A DNA stretch of 64,000 nt from Streptomyces rimosus (GCF_008704655.1 NZ_CP023688.1:6640001-6704000), one strand, 5' to 3'. Counted from the stretch's first letter, positions 32,525 to 39,673 are shown. Numbers and translations are program-made. Notes: a model not told the origin generated them from the letters alone.

Positions 32525-32586
32525 GGGTGTCTCCGAGGCGGGGCCGGGCCCGTTGCTGGAGGCTGGCGGGCCCGGCCGATCGGTGG

Positions 32587-32835
32587 TCAGCGGTGGCGTG
32601 CGCAGGTGTACCCGGGCCAGTCACAATCCGGGCAGGCCATCTGCGTTTCGCACGGCTCGCAGTCGGAGCGCGGCTCCCGATGCATGGGGCAGACGGCGTC
32701 GACGTAGGCGCCGGGTACGCGTCCGTAGCTCTTCACCAGGGCCCGCTCGGCGAGGATGCGACTGTCGGTGTCGTGATCGTCGTCGTCGAAGGCGCGGAGG
32801 ATGCGGCCTGCCGCGTTGAATACGGCGTGGATCAC
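32587..32835 (-). CDS. Cys/His-rich small protein
   Basis: An 82-residue protein with a GTG start overlapping the previous stop. The N-terminal half is helical with a DDDDHD run. The C-terminal half has eight metal-ligand candidates in order: C-PM-H, C-EP-C, C-PD-C and C-AR-H. This spacing indicates two zinc sites. Probably a nucleic-acid- or protein-binding adaptor. A 62-base gap separates it from the downstream membrane protein gene. Confidence 0.62.
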   Translation of the reverse strand: MIHAVFNAAGRILRAFDDDDHDTDSRILAERALVKSYGRVPGAYVDAVCPMHREPRSDCEPCETQMACPDCDWPGYTCARHR

Positions 32836-33170
32836 CGCAGCTCACCTGCCTCGCCGGTGTCGGTGATGCGGGCGGTGAGGGTGACGAGTGCGTGGTCGTC
32901 GAGCAGGTGCTGGCTGGCGACCCAGCGCAGGCCGGCGCCGGCGGGCGGCCAGACCTCGGGGTGGGCGAGGGCGCCGTCGAGGTGGCGGGCCATGGAGGCG
33001 AGGGCGCCGAGCGGGCCCGGCTCGGCCGGGCGGGCGGTGGCGCGCTCCTCTGTGACGGAGACGATGCGCGCGATGAGCATCTGCCCGGCGAGGAGGTTCT
33101 CGTGGGGGAGCAGGTCCTCCAGCTCGCGGACGGCGGCGGCGAGCTGCTGCTCGGCGGTCGCGGCGTTCAC
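32832..33170 (-). CDS. Small helical protein of the operon, unknown
   Basis: A 112-residue protein (GTG start overlapping the stop of the preceding gene). It has helices AEQQLAAAVRELEDLLPHENLLAGQMLIARIVSV and a C-terminal strand-rich end (GLRWVASQHLLDDHALVTLTARI). No family was recognised. Its place as second gene after the regulated promoter suggests it is needed with the membrane proteins. Confidence 0.55.
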   Translation of the reverse strand: MNAATAEQQLAAAVRELEDLLPHENLLAGQMLIARIVSVTEERATARPAEPGPLGALASMARHLDGALAHPEVWPPAGAGLRWVASQHLLDDHALVTLTARITDTGEAGELR

Positions 33171-33589
33171 AGCGTCACCCCGCTCGCGGTCAGGCGCAGG
33201 CGGGTGGCGTACTCGCCGCGGGTGGCGCCGTCGAGGGGCAGCTCGTCGAGGACGCGGGTGAGGGCGTCGAGGTCGGCGCGTACGGGCGCGGTGTCCGTGT
33301 AGGTGCCGTGCCAGTCCCACACGGTGACGTGAGCCTCAGTGAGCAGCCGCTCGGGCGTGAGGGTCGTGTCGGGGTTGTGCGCGGCGAGCCGGTCGGCGGC
33401 TGTAGTGAGGAGCAGCGCGAGGGGCGCGGCTTGGTGGCGCGGGGTGATGTGGCCGGTGGTTCCGTCGGCGGTGCGGATGGTGGCGATGGTGCGGCCGGCG
33501 CGGCGGCCGAGGATTCCGGCGGCCAGGAGGCGGCGGGTGGGGTGCTGCGCGGGGCTGATCTGGGTGGGAGGTCGGGCGATACGATCCAT
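33167..33589 (-). CDS. First gene of the operator-controlled operon, unknown
   Basis: A 140-residue basic protein starting at the ATG at 33589 with AAGGAG upstream. The pattern of helix (HPTRRLLAAGILGRRAGRTI), strand (ATIRTADGTTGHI) and helix (APLALLLTTAADRLAAHN) suggests a compact alpha/beta domain. No motif was recognised. The gene is divergent from the regulator at 33731 and its promoter region holds the palindromic operators. Confidence 0.58.
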   Translation of the reverse strand: MDRIARPPTQISPAQHPTRRLLAAGILGRRAGRTIATIRTADGTTGHITPRHQAAPLALLLTTAADRLAAHNPDTTLTPERLLTEAHVTVWDWHGTYTDTAPVRADLDALTRVLDELPLDGATRGEYATRLRLTASGVTL

Positions 33590-33630
33590 GGCGGACCGCT
33601 CCTTGTCGCTGAGGAGTTGGTCTGGCCCCG

Positions 33631-33640
33631 GCCATATGGC
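33631..33640. promoter_or_regulatory. Operator half-repeat, decamer copy
   Basis: The palindromic decamer GCCATATGGC occurs here, 42 bases upstream of the 33589 start. The same decamer forms the core of the larger palindrome at 33688-33713, 65 bases away (about six helical turns). Confidence 0.62.
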
Positions 33641-33687
33641 ATTCGCAGTGCCGGCCGGGGCCGTCCTGTTGTTGCCCGAGCGTAGCG

Positions 33688-33713
33688 ACTTCCTAGCCAT
33701 ATGGCTAGGAAGT
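33688..33713. promoter_or_regulatory. 26-base perfect palindrome, probable operator
   Basis: Thirteen bases starting ACTTCCTAGCCAT are followed directly by their exact reverse complement. It lies 17 bases before the ATG of the plus-strand regulator (33731) and about 100 bases upstream of the minus-strand operon start. A TTGCCC box (33672) and the TAGCCA within the palindrome form a possible plus-strand promoter with a 16-base spacer, so the bound regulator would block its own promoter. Confidence 0.75.
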
Positions 33714-33730
33714 TGGGAAGATAGGTGCCC

Positions 33731-33991
33731 ATGGCCGACGACGTCGGAGGAGGGCCTGAGATGGTGTCGTTCCGCGAGCTGGCGCGGCGACTCGTGGCTG
33801 AAGGCGTCGTCGCCTCGATCAGTCATCAGCGTGTGAGCCAGTTGAGCCGCGATGACCCGGCCTTTCCCCCCGTGGTTCAGGTGGGCCGCTCCAAGGCGGT
33901 CGACTGGAGGGTGGCTCGCCCATACTTCGCGAAGCGGAAATCGAGGCAAGGGGAGCGAACCGACCTGCGCGATAAGTCGTCAGGCGGGTGA
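33731..33991 (+). CDS. AlpA/HTH_17-like regulator divergent from the membrane-protein operon
   Basis: An 86-residue protein starting at the ATG at 33731 (a GTG at 33725 is possible). The helix-turn-helix is VSFRELARRLVAEGVVASISHQRVSQLSRDD, followed by a wing and a WRVARPYFAKRK basic end, similar to AlpA/excisionase-type proteins. Divergent position next to a 26-base palindrome argues that it represses itself and the operon at 33589. A terminator follows at 34013-34044. Confidence 0.75.
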   Translation: MADDVGGGPEMVSFRELARRLVAEGVVASISHQRVSQLSRDDPAFPPVVQVGRSKAVDWRVARPYFAKRKSRQGERTDLRDKSSGG

Positions 33992-34012
33992 GTAGTACCG
34001 GTGACGCGTGAA

Positions 34013-34044
34013 CGCCCCGTCTCGCAGTCATCGGAGACGGGGCG
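34013..34044. terminator. Bidirectional terminator between convergent genes
   Basis: An 11-bp perfect stem (CGCCCCGTCTC and complement) with a ten-base loop lies between the plus-strand regulator (stop 33991) and the convergent gene ending at 34087. Confidence 0.78.
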
Positions 34045-34086
34045 CTGGGTGGGTCGTTCGGAGGTAGAGCCGGGGCGGCCCAACGG

Positions 34087-34491
34087 CTAGCGTCGACGGC
34101 CGAGTGAAGGCAGTCCTGCGGATACGGTGCTCACGCTCTGGCTGGGTGAATTTGACGGGTCTAACGGCTTGGACCGCCAGTACTCGGCGTGTTCCTCGGC
34201 TCGTGCTTGCACTTCTCGGCGGGTCTCCTGGCTCACTGGCTTCGCCCACTTACTCGTACGCTGCCGCCGAGGGGGCGGATGTTCGGGGATGAAGGTTCGC
34301 TGCGCTGGCTTCGACCGATCCGCCTCAAAGGAGGCGCGAGCGGCTGGCCCTTGGAGTGGAGTCGTGATTGCTTTCTTCGACGGCCAGCCGTCCCGAATGC
34401 GCCGGGCCAAAACGTCCCTCGATACCTTGCAGCGTCGGTCCTTGGCCCACTGGCCGATGCTTTTGGTCTGGCCGAATGCGGTTATCGCCAC
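34087..34491 (-). CDS. Phage DNA-binding protein with HTH-like N-terminus
   Basis: A 134-residue basic protein. The GTG at 34491 has AAGGGGGG upstream; a longer start at 34527 would add 12 residues. The N-terminal domain ITAFGQTKSIGQWAKDRRCKVSRDVLARRIRDGW is the pattern found in the DNA-binding modules associated with phage HNH/homing endonucleases and free-standing phage regulators. The rest is a long Arg/Ser/Pro-rich linker and a helix QETRREVQARAEEHAEYW. No nuclease motif remains. Confidence 0.65.
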   Translation of the reverse strand: MAITAFGQTKSIGQWAKDRRCKVSRDVLARRIRDGWPSKKAITTPLQGPAARASFEADRSKPAQRTFIPEHPPPRRQRTSKWAKPVSQETRREVQARAEEHAEYWRSKPLDPSNSPSQSVSTVSAGLPSLGRRR

Positions 34492-34569
34492 AAGTCCCCC
34501 CTTATGTGATCGCAGACTAACCTTCACCTGAACCGCTGGGAAGAGCCCACTTGGACGCGTCTCGGTGTA

Positions 34570-34911
34570 TCAGGTCAGTCCACGCACGGTGAGAGCAAGC
34601 AGGGCGATGATGCCGACGCCGATGGCCAAGAGCCGTACGGCCTGCTGCCAGTACGTGCTACGTCGGATCTCGCGGGTGGTGTCCGACGCGGCGATGTGCC
34701 GGCCACCGGCGCGCGCTGCGGTCCAGAGGGCGCCGAGCAGCGCACGGGCGACGATGGCCAGCGGGCCTGGGATCTCCTCGATGCGGTCGGCGGGCCGTAG
34801 GCCGTGGTGGGCGTGGCGGCGGTGTTGGTCGCGGTCGGCGACGGCCTGGTACTCGGTAGCGCGCTCTTCGGACCGGGCGTCGCAGGCCGCGCAGTAGTGG
34901 ACGTAGCGCAC
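34570..34911 (-). CDS. Zinc-finger protein with C-terminal membrane helix
   Basis: A 113-residue protein with a GTG start. The N-terminus has CAACDARSEERATEYQ followed by a His cluster (HRRHAHHG), suggesting one metal site. A hydrophobic segment lies near residue 50, and a true membrane helix is at about residues 92-110 (AVRLLAIGVGIIALLALTV). The zinc-plus-anchor layout is common in actinophage accessory proteins. The function is unknown. Confidence 0.58.
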   Translation of the reverse strand: MRYVHYCAACDARSEERATEYQAVADRDQHRRHAHHGLRPADRIEEIPGPLAIVARALLGALWTAARAGGRHIAASDTTREIRRSTYWQQAVRLLAIGVGIIALLALTVRGLT

Positions 34912-34964
34912 GGCGGGACGGTACCGCGTACGGCGGGCGCCGGGGAGGGGGCGTACGGCGGTGG

Positions 34965-35456
34965 CTACAGGTCCAGCAGTGCCCAGAGGCGGCGGCCGTC
35001 GGGGGCGCTGTCGGTGCCGCAGCTGGAGGCTCCGAGTTCGGCGAGGCGGGGCAGGACGGTGGCGTCGGGTGTGGGGCCGGGTTGGTGGCTGAGCACGAGG
35101 ACGAGTGCCTGCTGGTTCTGGTCGGCGAGGTGGAGGCTGACGCGTCGGCCGCCGTCGCCGACAGCGGCTTTGACCATGAGGGTGACGACGTTCCCCACGG
35201 CTTCCTCATTGGGCCGGTAGCCCCATTGCCGGAGCTGCTTCACGACCCGCTTGTGGGCGCCGGCCGGCGCCCAGGGCTGGGCCTCCAACGGCCAGTTCAC
35301 CCCTCGCCGGTTGGCCATGCTCACCCGGCGCCGGGCGGCGGACGTCGGCGTGTGCTTCGGTTCGTTGGGGCGCGGCGGCTCGACCGGCCGTTTCGGTGGT
35401 GGCGGAGTCTTCGGCGGATAGTCGGGCCGGTGCTCGGCCTTCTGCGGCGATGTCAC
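34965..35456 (-). CDS. Histidine-kinase-like ATP-binding domain protein (degenerate)
   Basis: A 163-residue protein (GTG at 35456). Residues 1-50 are Pro/Lys-rich and disordered. Residues 60-160 (VNWPLEAQPWAPAGAHKRVVKQLRQWGY, then EEAVGNVVTLMVKAAV, then RRVSLHLADQNQQALVLVL) match the Streptomyces anti-sigma-like GHKL family. The ATP-binding D-x-G-x-G box is not clear, so it may not bind nucleotide. Many phages and plasmids of Streptomyces carry such copies. A regulatory partner-switching role is possible. Confidence 0.6.
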   Translation of the reverse strand: MTSPQKAEHRPDYPPKTPPPPKRPVEPPRPNEPKHTPTSAARRRVSMANRRGVNWPLEAQPWAPAGAHKRVVKQLRQWGYRPNEEAVGNVVTLMVKAAVGDGGRRVSLHLADQNQQALVLVLSHQPGPTPDATVLPRLAELGASSCGTDSAPDGRRLWALLDL

Positions 35457-35626
35457 GGCGGCCTCCCGTGCAGAGCGGTGCGACACGAAGACCGTACCCC
35501 CATGTCTGGGCCGGGGACCTGGAACTGCGTCAGCCCGCAGGCGGTGATGCTCCTGTGCGCGCCGCGTGCGCCGTCGCCATCCGCCCTCTGCGGGAGCACG
35601 GTCGAAGGGGACCGAAAGGGGTGACG

Positions 35627-35707
35627 ATGGCTGAGGGGTGCGAGCACGAGTGGGTGCAGTGGAGTGGCGCGCAGCGTTGCCGGAAATGTGGCGCCACACA
35701 GCAGTAG
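35627..35707 (+). CDS. 26-residue zinc-ribbon peptide
   Basis: An ATG at 35627 with AAAGGGG upstream encodes a 26-residue peptide with CEHEWVQW and then CRKCGATQQ: one C-x-H pair and one CxxC, the ligands of a complete zinc ribbon. Very short ribbons of this form occur in Streptomyces phages. The plus strand and a terminator at 35726 show independent expression or coupling to the kinase gene beyond. Confidence 0.6.
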   Translation: MAEGCEHEWVQWSGAQRCRKCGATQQ

Positions 35708-35725
35708 GTTGCTCGTTGAGTTTGG

Positions 35726-35749
35726 TGAGGGGCCGCGCCTGCGGCCCCT
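35726..35749 (+). terminator. Hairpin between the zinc peptide and kinase genes
   Basis: A perfect 10-bp stem (GAGGGGCCGC) with loop GCCT followed by TTCTC, 18 bases after the stop at 35707 and 22 bases before the kinase start, so it acts as terminator of the zinc peptide or attenuator before the kinase. Confidence 0.75.
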
Positions 35750-35771
35750 CTTCTCGTCGAAGGGGGTCAGG

Positions 35772-36551
35772 ATGGCGCGTACCGGGTGGTGGGAGCTGCC
35801 GGCCGACGCGTGGGCGGCAGTGGAGGCGCACACGGGCCCGGTGGCCGGTGTGCGGGATGTCGCGGACGGTCTGACTTGCAGTACGGCGGCCGTGCTCACG
35901 CCCGGTGCCGGCCCGGTGTTCATGAAGGGCGTCCCCGTCGGTGACGCGCGCGGCCGGGCCGGACAGGCGATGGAGGCCGTGGTGAACGCGGCAGTGCGCG
36001 GCGTGGGCCCGCGGTTGCTATGGCAGGTCGAAGCCGGGGGGTGGGACCTGCTCGGCTTCGAATACGTCGAGGGTCGGCACGCGGACCTGTCGGCCGGCTC
36101 GGCGGACCTGGTGCTGGTGGCTAGCGTCCTGCACTCGGCTCAGGATGTCCGGGCTCCCGAGGGCGCTGGTGTCCCCTCGTTCGCCGACCGGTTCACCGAC
36201 GTGCTGCCGCCCGAACAGCTGGAGCTGCTGCGCGGCGACACGCTGCTGCACACGGACACGAACCCGCACAACCTTCTTGTCGGTGGGGGCCGGGCGTGGC
36301 TGGTGGACTGGGCGATGCCCGCGGTCGGCCCGGCGTGGGTGGATGTGGCGTACACGACGGTGCGGCTGATGGAGGCCGACTGCCCGGCGGGCGAGGCGTT
36401 GGAGTGGGCGGCGCAGTTCCCCAGCTGGGAGGCAGCGGACCCGCGGGCCGTTCAGGCGCTCGTTACGGGGACGTGCCGCCTGTGGGAGCGGCAGGTCGGT
36501 GCACGGGACGCCCGGCACAGCAACGCGCGCTATGCCGCCCTCGCCGCCTGA
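35772..36551 (+). CDS. Aminoglycoside-phosphotransferase-like kinase
   Basis: A 259-residue APH/choline-kinase-fold protein starting at the ATG at 35772 with GAAGGGGG upstream. The ATP lysine is K52 in VFMKGV. The catalytic loop is H160-T-D162 followed by N167 (HTDTNPHN), and the metal aspartate is D179 in LVDWAMP. Between the lobes is a helical insert. The true substrate is unknown: relatives phosphorylate aminoglycosides, sugars or other small molecules. As a plus-strand gene with hairpins before and after, inside a block of minus-strand genes, it looks like a moron expressed in the lysogen. Confidence 0.8.
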   Translation: MARTGWWELPADAWAAVEAHTGPVAGVRDVADGLTCSTAAVLTPGAGPVFMKGVPVGDARGRAGQAMEAVVNAAVRGVGPRLLWQVEAGGWDLLGFEYVEGRHADLSAGSADLVLVASVLHSAQDVRAPEGAGVPSFADRFTDVLPPEQLELLRGDTLLHTDTNPHNLLVGGGRAWLVDWAMPAVGPAWVDVAYTTVRLMEADCPAGEALEWAAQFPSWEAADPRAVQALVTGTCRLWERQVGARDARHSNARYAALAA

Positions 36552-36561
36552 GCGCATCAGA

Positions 36562-36590
36562 GGCCCCCGCTCGGTGAGCGGGCGGGGGCC
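36562..36590 (+). terminator. Terminator after the kinase gene
   Basis: Starts 10 bases after the stop at 36551. GGCCCCCGCTC and GAGCGGGCGGGGGCC pair imperfectly around a GGT loop. It also ends just before the convergent gene at 36600 and could serve both strands. Confidence 0.68.
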
Positions 36591-36599
36591 TGCTGCTGC

Positions 36600-36944
36600 T
36601 CAGTGTCGTTCGGCGATCCGGTTGAGGTCGGCGTCAGCGACCGCGAGATCGGGGTGGTCGTGCAATTCCTGTTCGCGCATCCATGCGGCGATATCGGCTT
36701 TGTGTGCGGCGCGGACTTCGTCGAAGCTGGCGCCGGTGAGCATGGCGATGGCGTCCACCGCCTCGTCGTCGAGGCCGTTGTATCGGTTGTCGGGAGCCCA
36801 CATCCGAGCCATGTCAGGGTAGAGGAAGTCGGCTGCAGTGAGCTTTTCGAACAGCCACTGCCTGAACGGCGTGTTCTGGTGCTTCCAGGCGGGGTCGTAG
36901 TTGTCGTATTCGGGGTCGTCGTAGCCAGGACCGATGACGGGCAT
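36600..36944 (-). CDS. Acidic phage protein of unknown function
   Basis: A 114-residue protein starting at the ATG at 36944 (GAAGGGAA upstream). The N-terminus is rich in Asp, Tyr and Pro (GPGYDDPEYDNYDPAW). A helical body follows (FRQWLFEKLTAADFLYPDMARMW; DEAVDAIAMLTGASFDEVRAAHKADIAAWM). No cysteines or catalytic motif. The overall negative charge could suit a DNA-mimic type protein, but that is speculation. Confidence 0.57.
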   Translation of the reverse strand: MPVIGPGYDDPEYDNYDPAWKHQNTPFRQWLFEKLTAADFLYPDMARMWAPDNRYNGLDDEAVDAIAMLTGASFDEVRAAHKADIAAWMREQELHDHPDLAVADADLNRIAERH

Positions 36945-36982
36945 GGGTGTTCCCTTCGGTTGTAGCGGCTTGTGCGCAGCAG

Positions 36983-37013
36983 AAAGCCCCACCCGATCGC
37001 CGGGCGGGGCTTT
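36983..37013 (-). terminator. Terminator of the PP2C-HTH gene
   Basis: AAAGCCCC and GGGGCTTT with an inner CCCG/CGGG pairing (one mismatch) form a 13-base stem. On the minus strand it is followed by TTTCTGC. It lies 59 bases past the stop at 37072, isolating the gene from the one at 36944. Confidence 0.75.
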
Positions 37014-37071
37014 GCCGTACTTCAATGTGGGCCTGGTCAGTGGTGAGGTGGAAGGCCGCCTGGGCAGGCGC

Positions 37072-38064
37072 CTAGTGGCAAATCTTCTCCCACGCCTCGT
37101 CACCATATTGCTGTGTGAATGCCTCGAATTGTTCAGGGGACGTGAGGTCGAGGCGTTTCATGATCTGCCGCCGCGCCTGCAGTACAGCGCCACGGGACAC
37201 GCCGCGCCTGTCCGCGATCTCTTCCATGGACGCACACTGCGCGAAGCACGCGACGTAGTGCCGCTGCTGCCTGGTCAGTCGATCGACCGGTGACGTGGAG
37301 CCCTGCTCTTTGTCGACGGGGCCGACCTCCGCGGCCGCGGGCTGGCTACCAGCCTGTCGCAGCAGGGCGACGACGGTGGCGTCGTCGCGGTAGCCGTCCT
37401 CGTTCTCCTCAGCGGCGGCCACCAAGGCGTCGGCGAGAGACTGCGGGGCGCCGCCGTACGCGCGGCACAGCGCCTCCGCGGTCTCCTGGTCCACCTGGTC
37501 CGAGATCCCGTCCGAGACGAGCAGCACCATCCGGACCGCCGCGGGGATCTCGACCTGTCGGCACGTCGCTGCGGATGCCTGGGCGAGTCCGAGCCTGCTC
37601 CAGTTGTCGTGCTCCTCGGCAATCTCCATCGCTGCGCCTCCGTTGATCGTCCGCAGCCATTCGCCCATCGTCTGGTCGGTCGTCCACTGCGTCAGCCGGT
37701 TCTCGTGCCAGCCGTAGACCCGGCAGTCCCCGATCCAGTGCACGCTGGTGGGCTCGCCCGGCGCCATGGTGGCGTACACGGCGGAGACGTGCGGCGGCCG
37801 GTCGTACGCCTGCGTCATCTGCCCGGCGGTCATCAGGCCGGCCAACCCGCCGATGGCCGCGCCCATGTGCGTCAGCACCGCCGGGGCGAGCGCGACGTAC
37901 CGGACCGTCTCCGGCCGGTGCCCGGCCCCGTCCACCACGGCGGCGAACACCTCCTGGCCGACCCGGTGCACGTCGTACCCGTCCGCGCACGGGGCCTCGG
38001 TGCCCGGCCGCTGAGCGACTCCCACCTCTACCGTCTCCGCCGCGCGTTCAGTTGCTTTTGCCAT
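37072..38064 (-). CDS. PP2C-type phosphatase fused to a helix-turn-helix domain
   Basis: A 330-residue protein. Residues 25-245 carry PP2C-like motifs: VVDGAGH (D45, G46), SVHWIGDCRVYGW, LLVSDGISDQV and DDATVVALL. These are the metal-coordinating motifs of PP2C/SpoIIE Ser/Thr phosphatases, though the first motif has A-G-H in place of G-x-G-G. Residues 262-310 form a LuxR/sigma-4-like HTH (TRQQRHYVACFAQCASMEEIADRRGVSRGAVLQARRQIMKRL). A soluble phosphatase joined to a DNA-binding domain is unusual. It probably links host signalling to phage or host promoters. Confidence 0.82.
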   Translation of the reverse strand: MAKATERAAETVEVGVAQRPGTEAPCADGYDVHRVGQEVFAAVVDGAGHRPETVRYVALAPAVLTHMGAAIGGLAGLMTAGQMTQAYDRPPHVSAVYATMAPGEPTSVHWIGDCRVYGWHENRLTQWTTDQTMGEWLRTINGGAAMEIAEEHDNWSRLGLAQASAATCRQVEIPAAVRMVLLVSDGISDQVDQETAEALCRAYGGAPQSLADALVAAAEENEDGYRDDATVVALLRQAGSQPAAAEVGPVDKEQGSTSPVDRLTRQQRHYVACFAQCASMEEIADRRGVSRGAVLQARRQIMKRLDLTSPEQFEAFTQQYGDEAWEKICH

Positions 38065-38160
38065 CTGGTCTCTCCTTCGGGGACCGAGGTCCGGCCGGGC
38101 TCGTCGATGGGGCCGGAGTTGGCCGTGGTGCGAAGGCCACCGGCACAGCGTTTCGTTCCG

Positions 38161-38469
38161 CTAGCTCTGAGGCGGGCGCAGGCGCCGGTTGAGACGGGCC
38201 CAGTCCAGCGGCCCCTTCATCGCGGTGATCATCGTCTCGTTGATGTGGGTCGCTATCTCGTCGGCGGCTTCGGGACCGTACCGCTGCTCCACCCACTGCA
38301 CGGCCGCGGCGGTGCCAGCTGCGAGGCGGCCGGCCGCGTAGCGGCTGTCGGCCCCTGCCCGGCCGTGGCCTGGGTCGCGCTCGACGGCAGCCTTCAGCCA
38401 GCCGCCGCTCTCCTCCTGCCAGATGTTGATCAGCGTCTTGTGGATGCCGTTCTCAGAGGGCTGGGTCAT
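38161..38469 (-). CDS. Phage protein of unknown function, helical
   Basis: A 102-residue protein with a strong AAGGAGG site before the ATG at 38469. Helical with a central Gly/Asp-rich turn (HGRAGADSRYAAGRLAAGTAAAVQWVEQRYG) and a C-terminal basic helix (DWARLNRRLRP). No family was recognised. It is the last gene of the early operon, which starts near 53.9 kb. Confidence 0.55.
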   Translation of the reverse strand: MTQPSENGIHKTLINIWQEESGGWLKAAVERDPGHGRAGADSRYAAGRLAAGTAAAVQWVEQRYGPEAADEIATHINETMITAMKGPLDWARLNRRLRPPQS

Positions 38470-38473
38470 GCGC

Positions 38474-39253
38474 TCATCCTCCTTGTCGGCTGGTCGCGCC
38501 GTCACCCGTACCACTGACAGCGCTCTTTCGGGTGGTGTCATCGGCCGGGGCGGTGAGGTGCGTTTCGATAGCCCCGCGTATGCGCTGGTACTTCTCGTCG
38601 GTGGTGTGTCCGTCCCACTGGGCGCGTGGGTCGTCGGCGGGCACGTGCTCGACGTGCGTGAACAGGCTGGCGTCGCGTGGGCTGATGTGCCAGGAGAGCT
38701 GGCCGCACGGCGCGTTGAGGTAGAGGATCTGCCACCCGTCCTCGTCCACGTCGGGGGCCGGGGCGAGAACGGTGGGGTGAGCGGTGGCGAGCCAGGCGAG
38801 CAGCTGCGCACGCTCGCGGTACGCCCCGTCGCGCTCCGCCTCGGCCTGCTCGGCGCGGCGGTGCGCATCCTCGGCGCAGCGGTCGCGGAGCAGGTGCTCC
38901 ACATGCTGACGAAGGAGCAGCCCCTCATCGGGGGTGAGGACGCCGCGGACGGCACGGGACAGGAGCACCAACAGGGCGTCACGGATCGCGGTATCGTCCG
39001 GCGCCCCGAAGAGGTGCGGATCGTCGCGCATCGATGACCAGTGCCCACTCTGCTTGGTGCAGCGGGCGCCGGTCTGCGCGAGTACGTCGCAGCGGTCCCC
39101 CGTCGTAGGGGCGTCGGCGGGACGTCCGCTGACGACGGCGGCGCCCGGCGACACGTTGATGGCGGGCGGCGTCAGGTGGTCAGCGATGTGTTTGACCTGC
39201 GTCATCAGCTGGTCGACGGCGCGGGCGATCTCGCGGGTGGGGTCAGTGGTCAT
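38474..39253 (-). CDS. Actinophage protein with coiled coil and zinc-type pair, unknown
   Basis: A 259-residue protein. It begins with a helical segment (REIARAVDQLMTQVKHIADHL), then a Cys pair (RCDVLAQTGARCTKQSGHW). A long charged helix (DRCAEDAHRRAEQAEAERDGAYRERAQLLAWL) follows, and then a beta-rich domain with GWQILYLNAPCGQLSWHIS and a WDGHTTDEKYQRIR end. The last domain occurs in several Streptomyces phage proteins. The function is unknown. It overlaps the next gene by 11 bases. Confidence 0.57.
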   Translation of the reverse strand: MTTDPTREIARAVDQLMTQVKHIADHLTPPAINVSPGAAVVSGRPADAPTTGDRCDVLAQTGARCTKQSGHWSSMRDDPHLFGAPDDTAIRDALLVLLSRAVRGVLTPDEGLLLRQHVEHLLRDRCAEDAHRRAEQAEAERDGAYRERAQLLAWLATAHPTVLAPAPDVDEDGWQILYLNAPCGQLSWHISPRDASLFTHVEHVPADDPRAQWDGHTTDEKYQRIRGAIETHLTAPADDTTRKSAVSGTGDGATSRQGG

Positions 39254-39530
39254 GGTCGGTGCCTCCGGGAAGGGGCCAGGTGTCGGGTCCGGGGACGGTG
39301 GTGATGGGGCCCCGCCGTCGGCGGCTGGGCTGCGGCCGGGCCCAGCTGGGTTCGCAATCGCTGAAGCTGGTCTGGATGGGGATGGTGAGCTGGCCGGGAT
39401 CGGCTACCGGGCGGGACGTTTTGCTGCCGCGGCGGTCCGGCTCGGGGACGTGCTTGCGGCGGCAGACGGGCCCGAGGCCGTCGGGCGACGGGCGGCGCAG
39501 GAGCCGGCCGCAGTCGTCGCAGCGGGTCAT
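39243..39530 (-). CDS. Small zinc-binding protein, DUF6011-like
   Basis: A 95-residue protein with MTRCDDCGRLLRRPSPDGLGPVCRRK at the N-terminus, one CxxC pair plus a third Cys. This is the DUF6011 signature in which a zinc-binding module is followed by a disordered Pro/Arg tail. Many actinophages carry one or more. Probably binds nucleic acid or protein. The ATG overlaps the stop of the upstream gene. Confidence 0.65.
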   Translation of the reverse strand: MTRCDDCGRLLRRPSPDGLGPVCRRKHVPEPDRRGSKTSRPVADPGQLTIPIQTSFSDCEPSWARPQPSRRRRGPITTVPGPDTWPLPGGTDHDH

Positions 39531-39673
39531 CGCCGCGCCCTCCTAGAGCGTTGGCCGCAGGCGACCTTGTTGCGGCACTGGGGCCGGTTGTCCCACCAGT
39601 CGGTGCGCTTGGGCTTGAGCAGGTGGCCGCACCACCTGCAGTGCAGGGGCGGGGCGGTACGGGGCTTAGTCAT
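39527..39673 (-). CDS. 48-residue zinc-finger protein
   Basis: ATG at 39673, stop overlapping the next start as ATGA. CRWCGHLLKPKRTDWWDN and then PQC and VAC provide four cysteines in C-x2-C, C-x5-C layout, enough for one zinc. The ends are basic (KPRTAPP and QRSRRARR), which suggests RNA or DNA contact. Confidence 0.62.
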   Translation of the reverse strand: MTKPRTAPPLHCRWCGHLLKPKRTDWWDNRPQCRNKVACGQRSRRARR

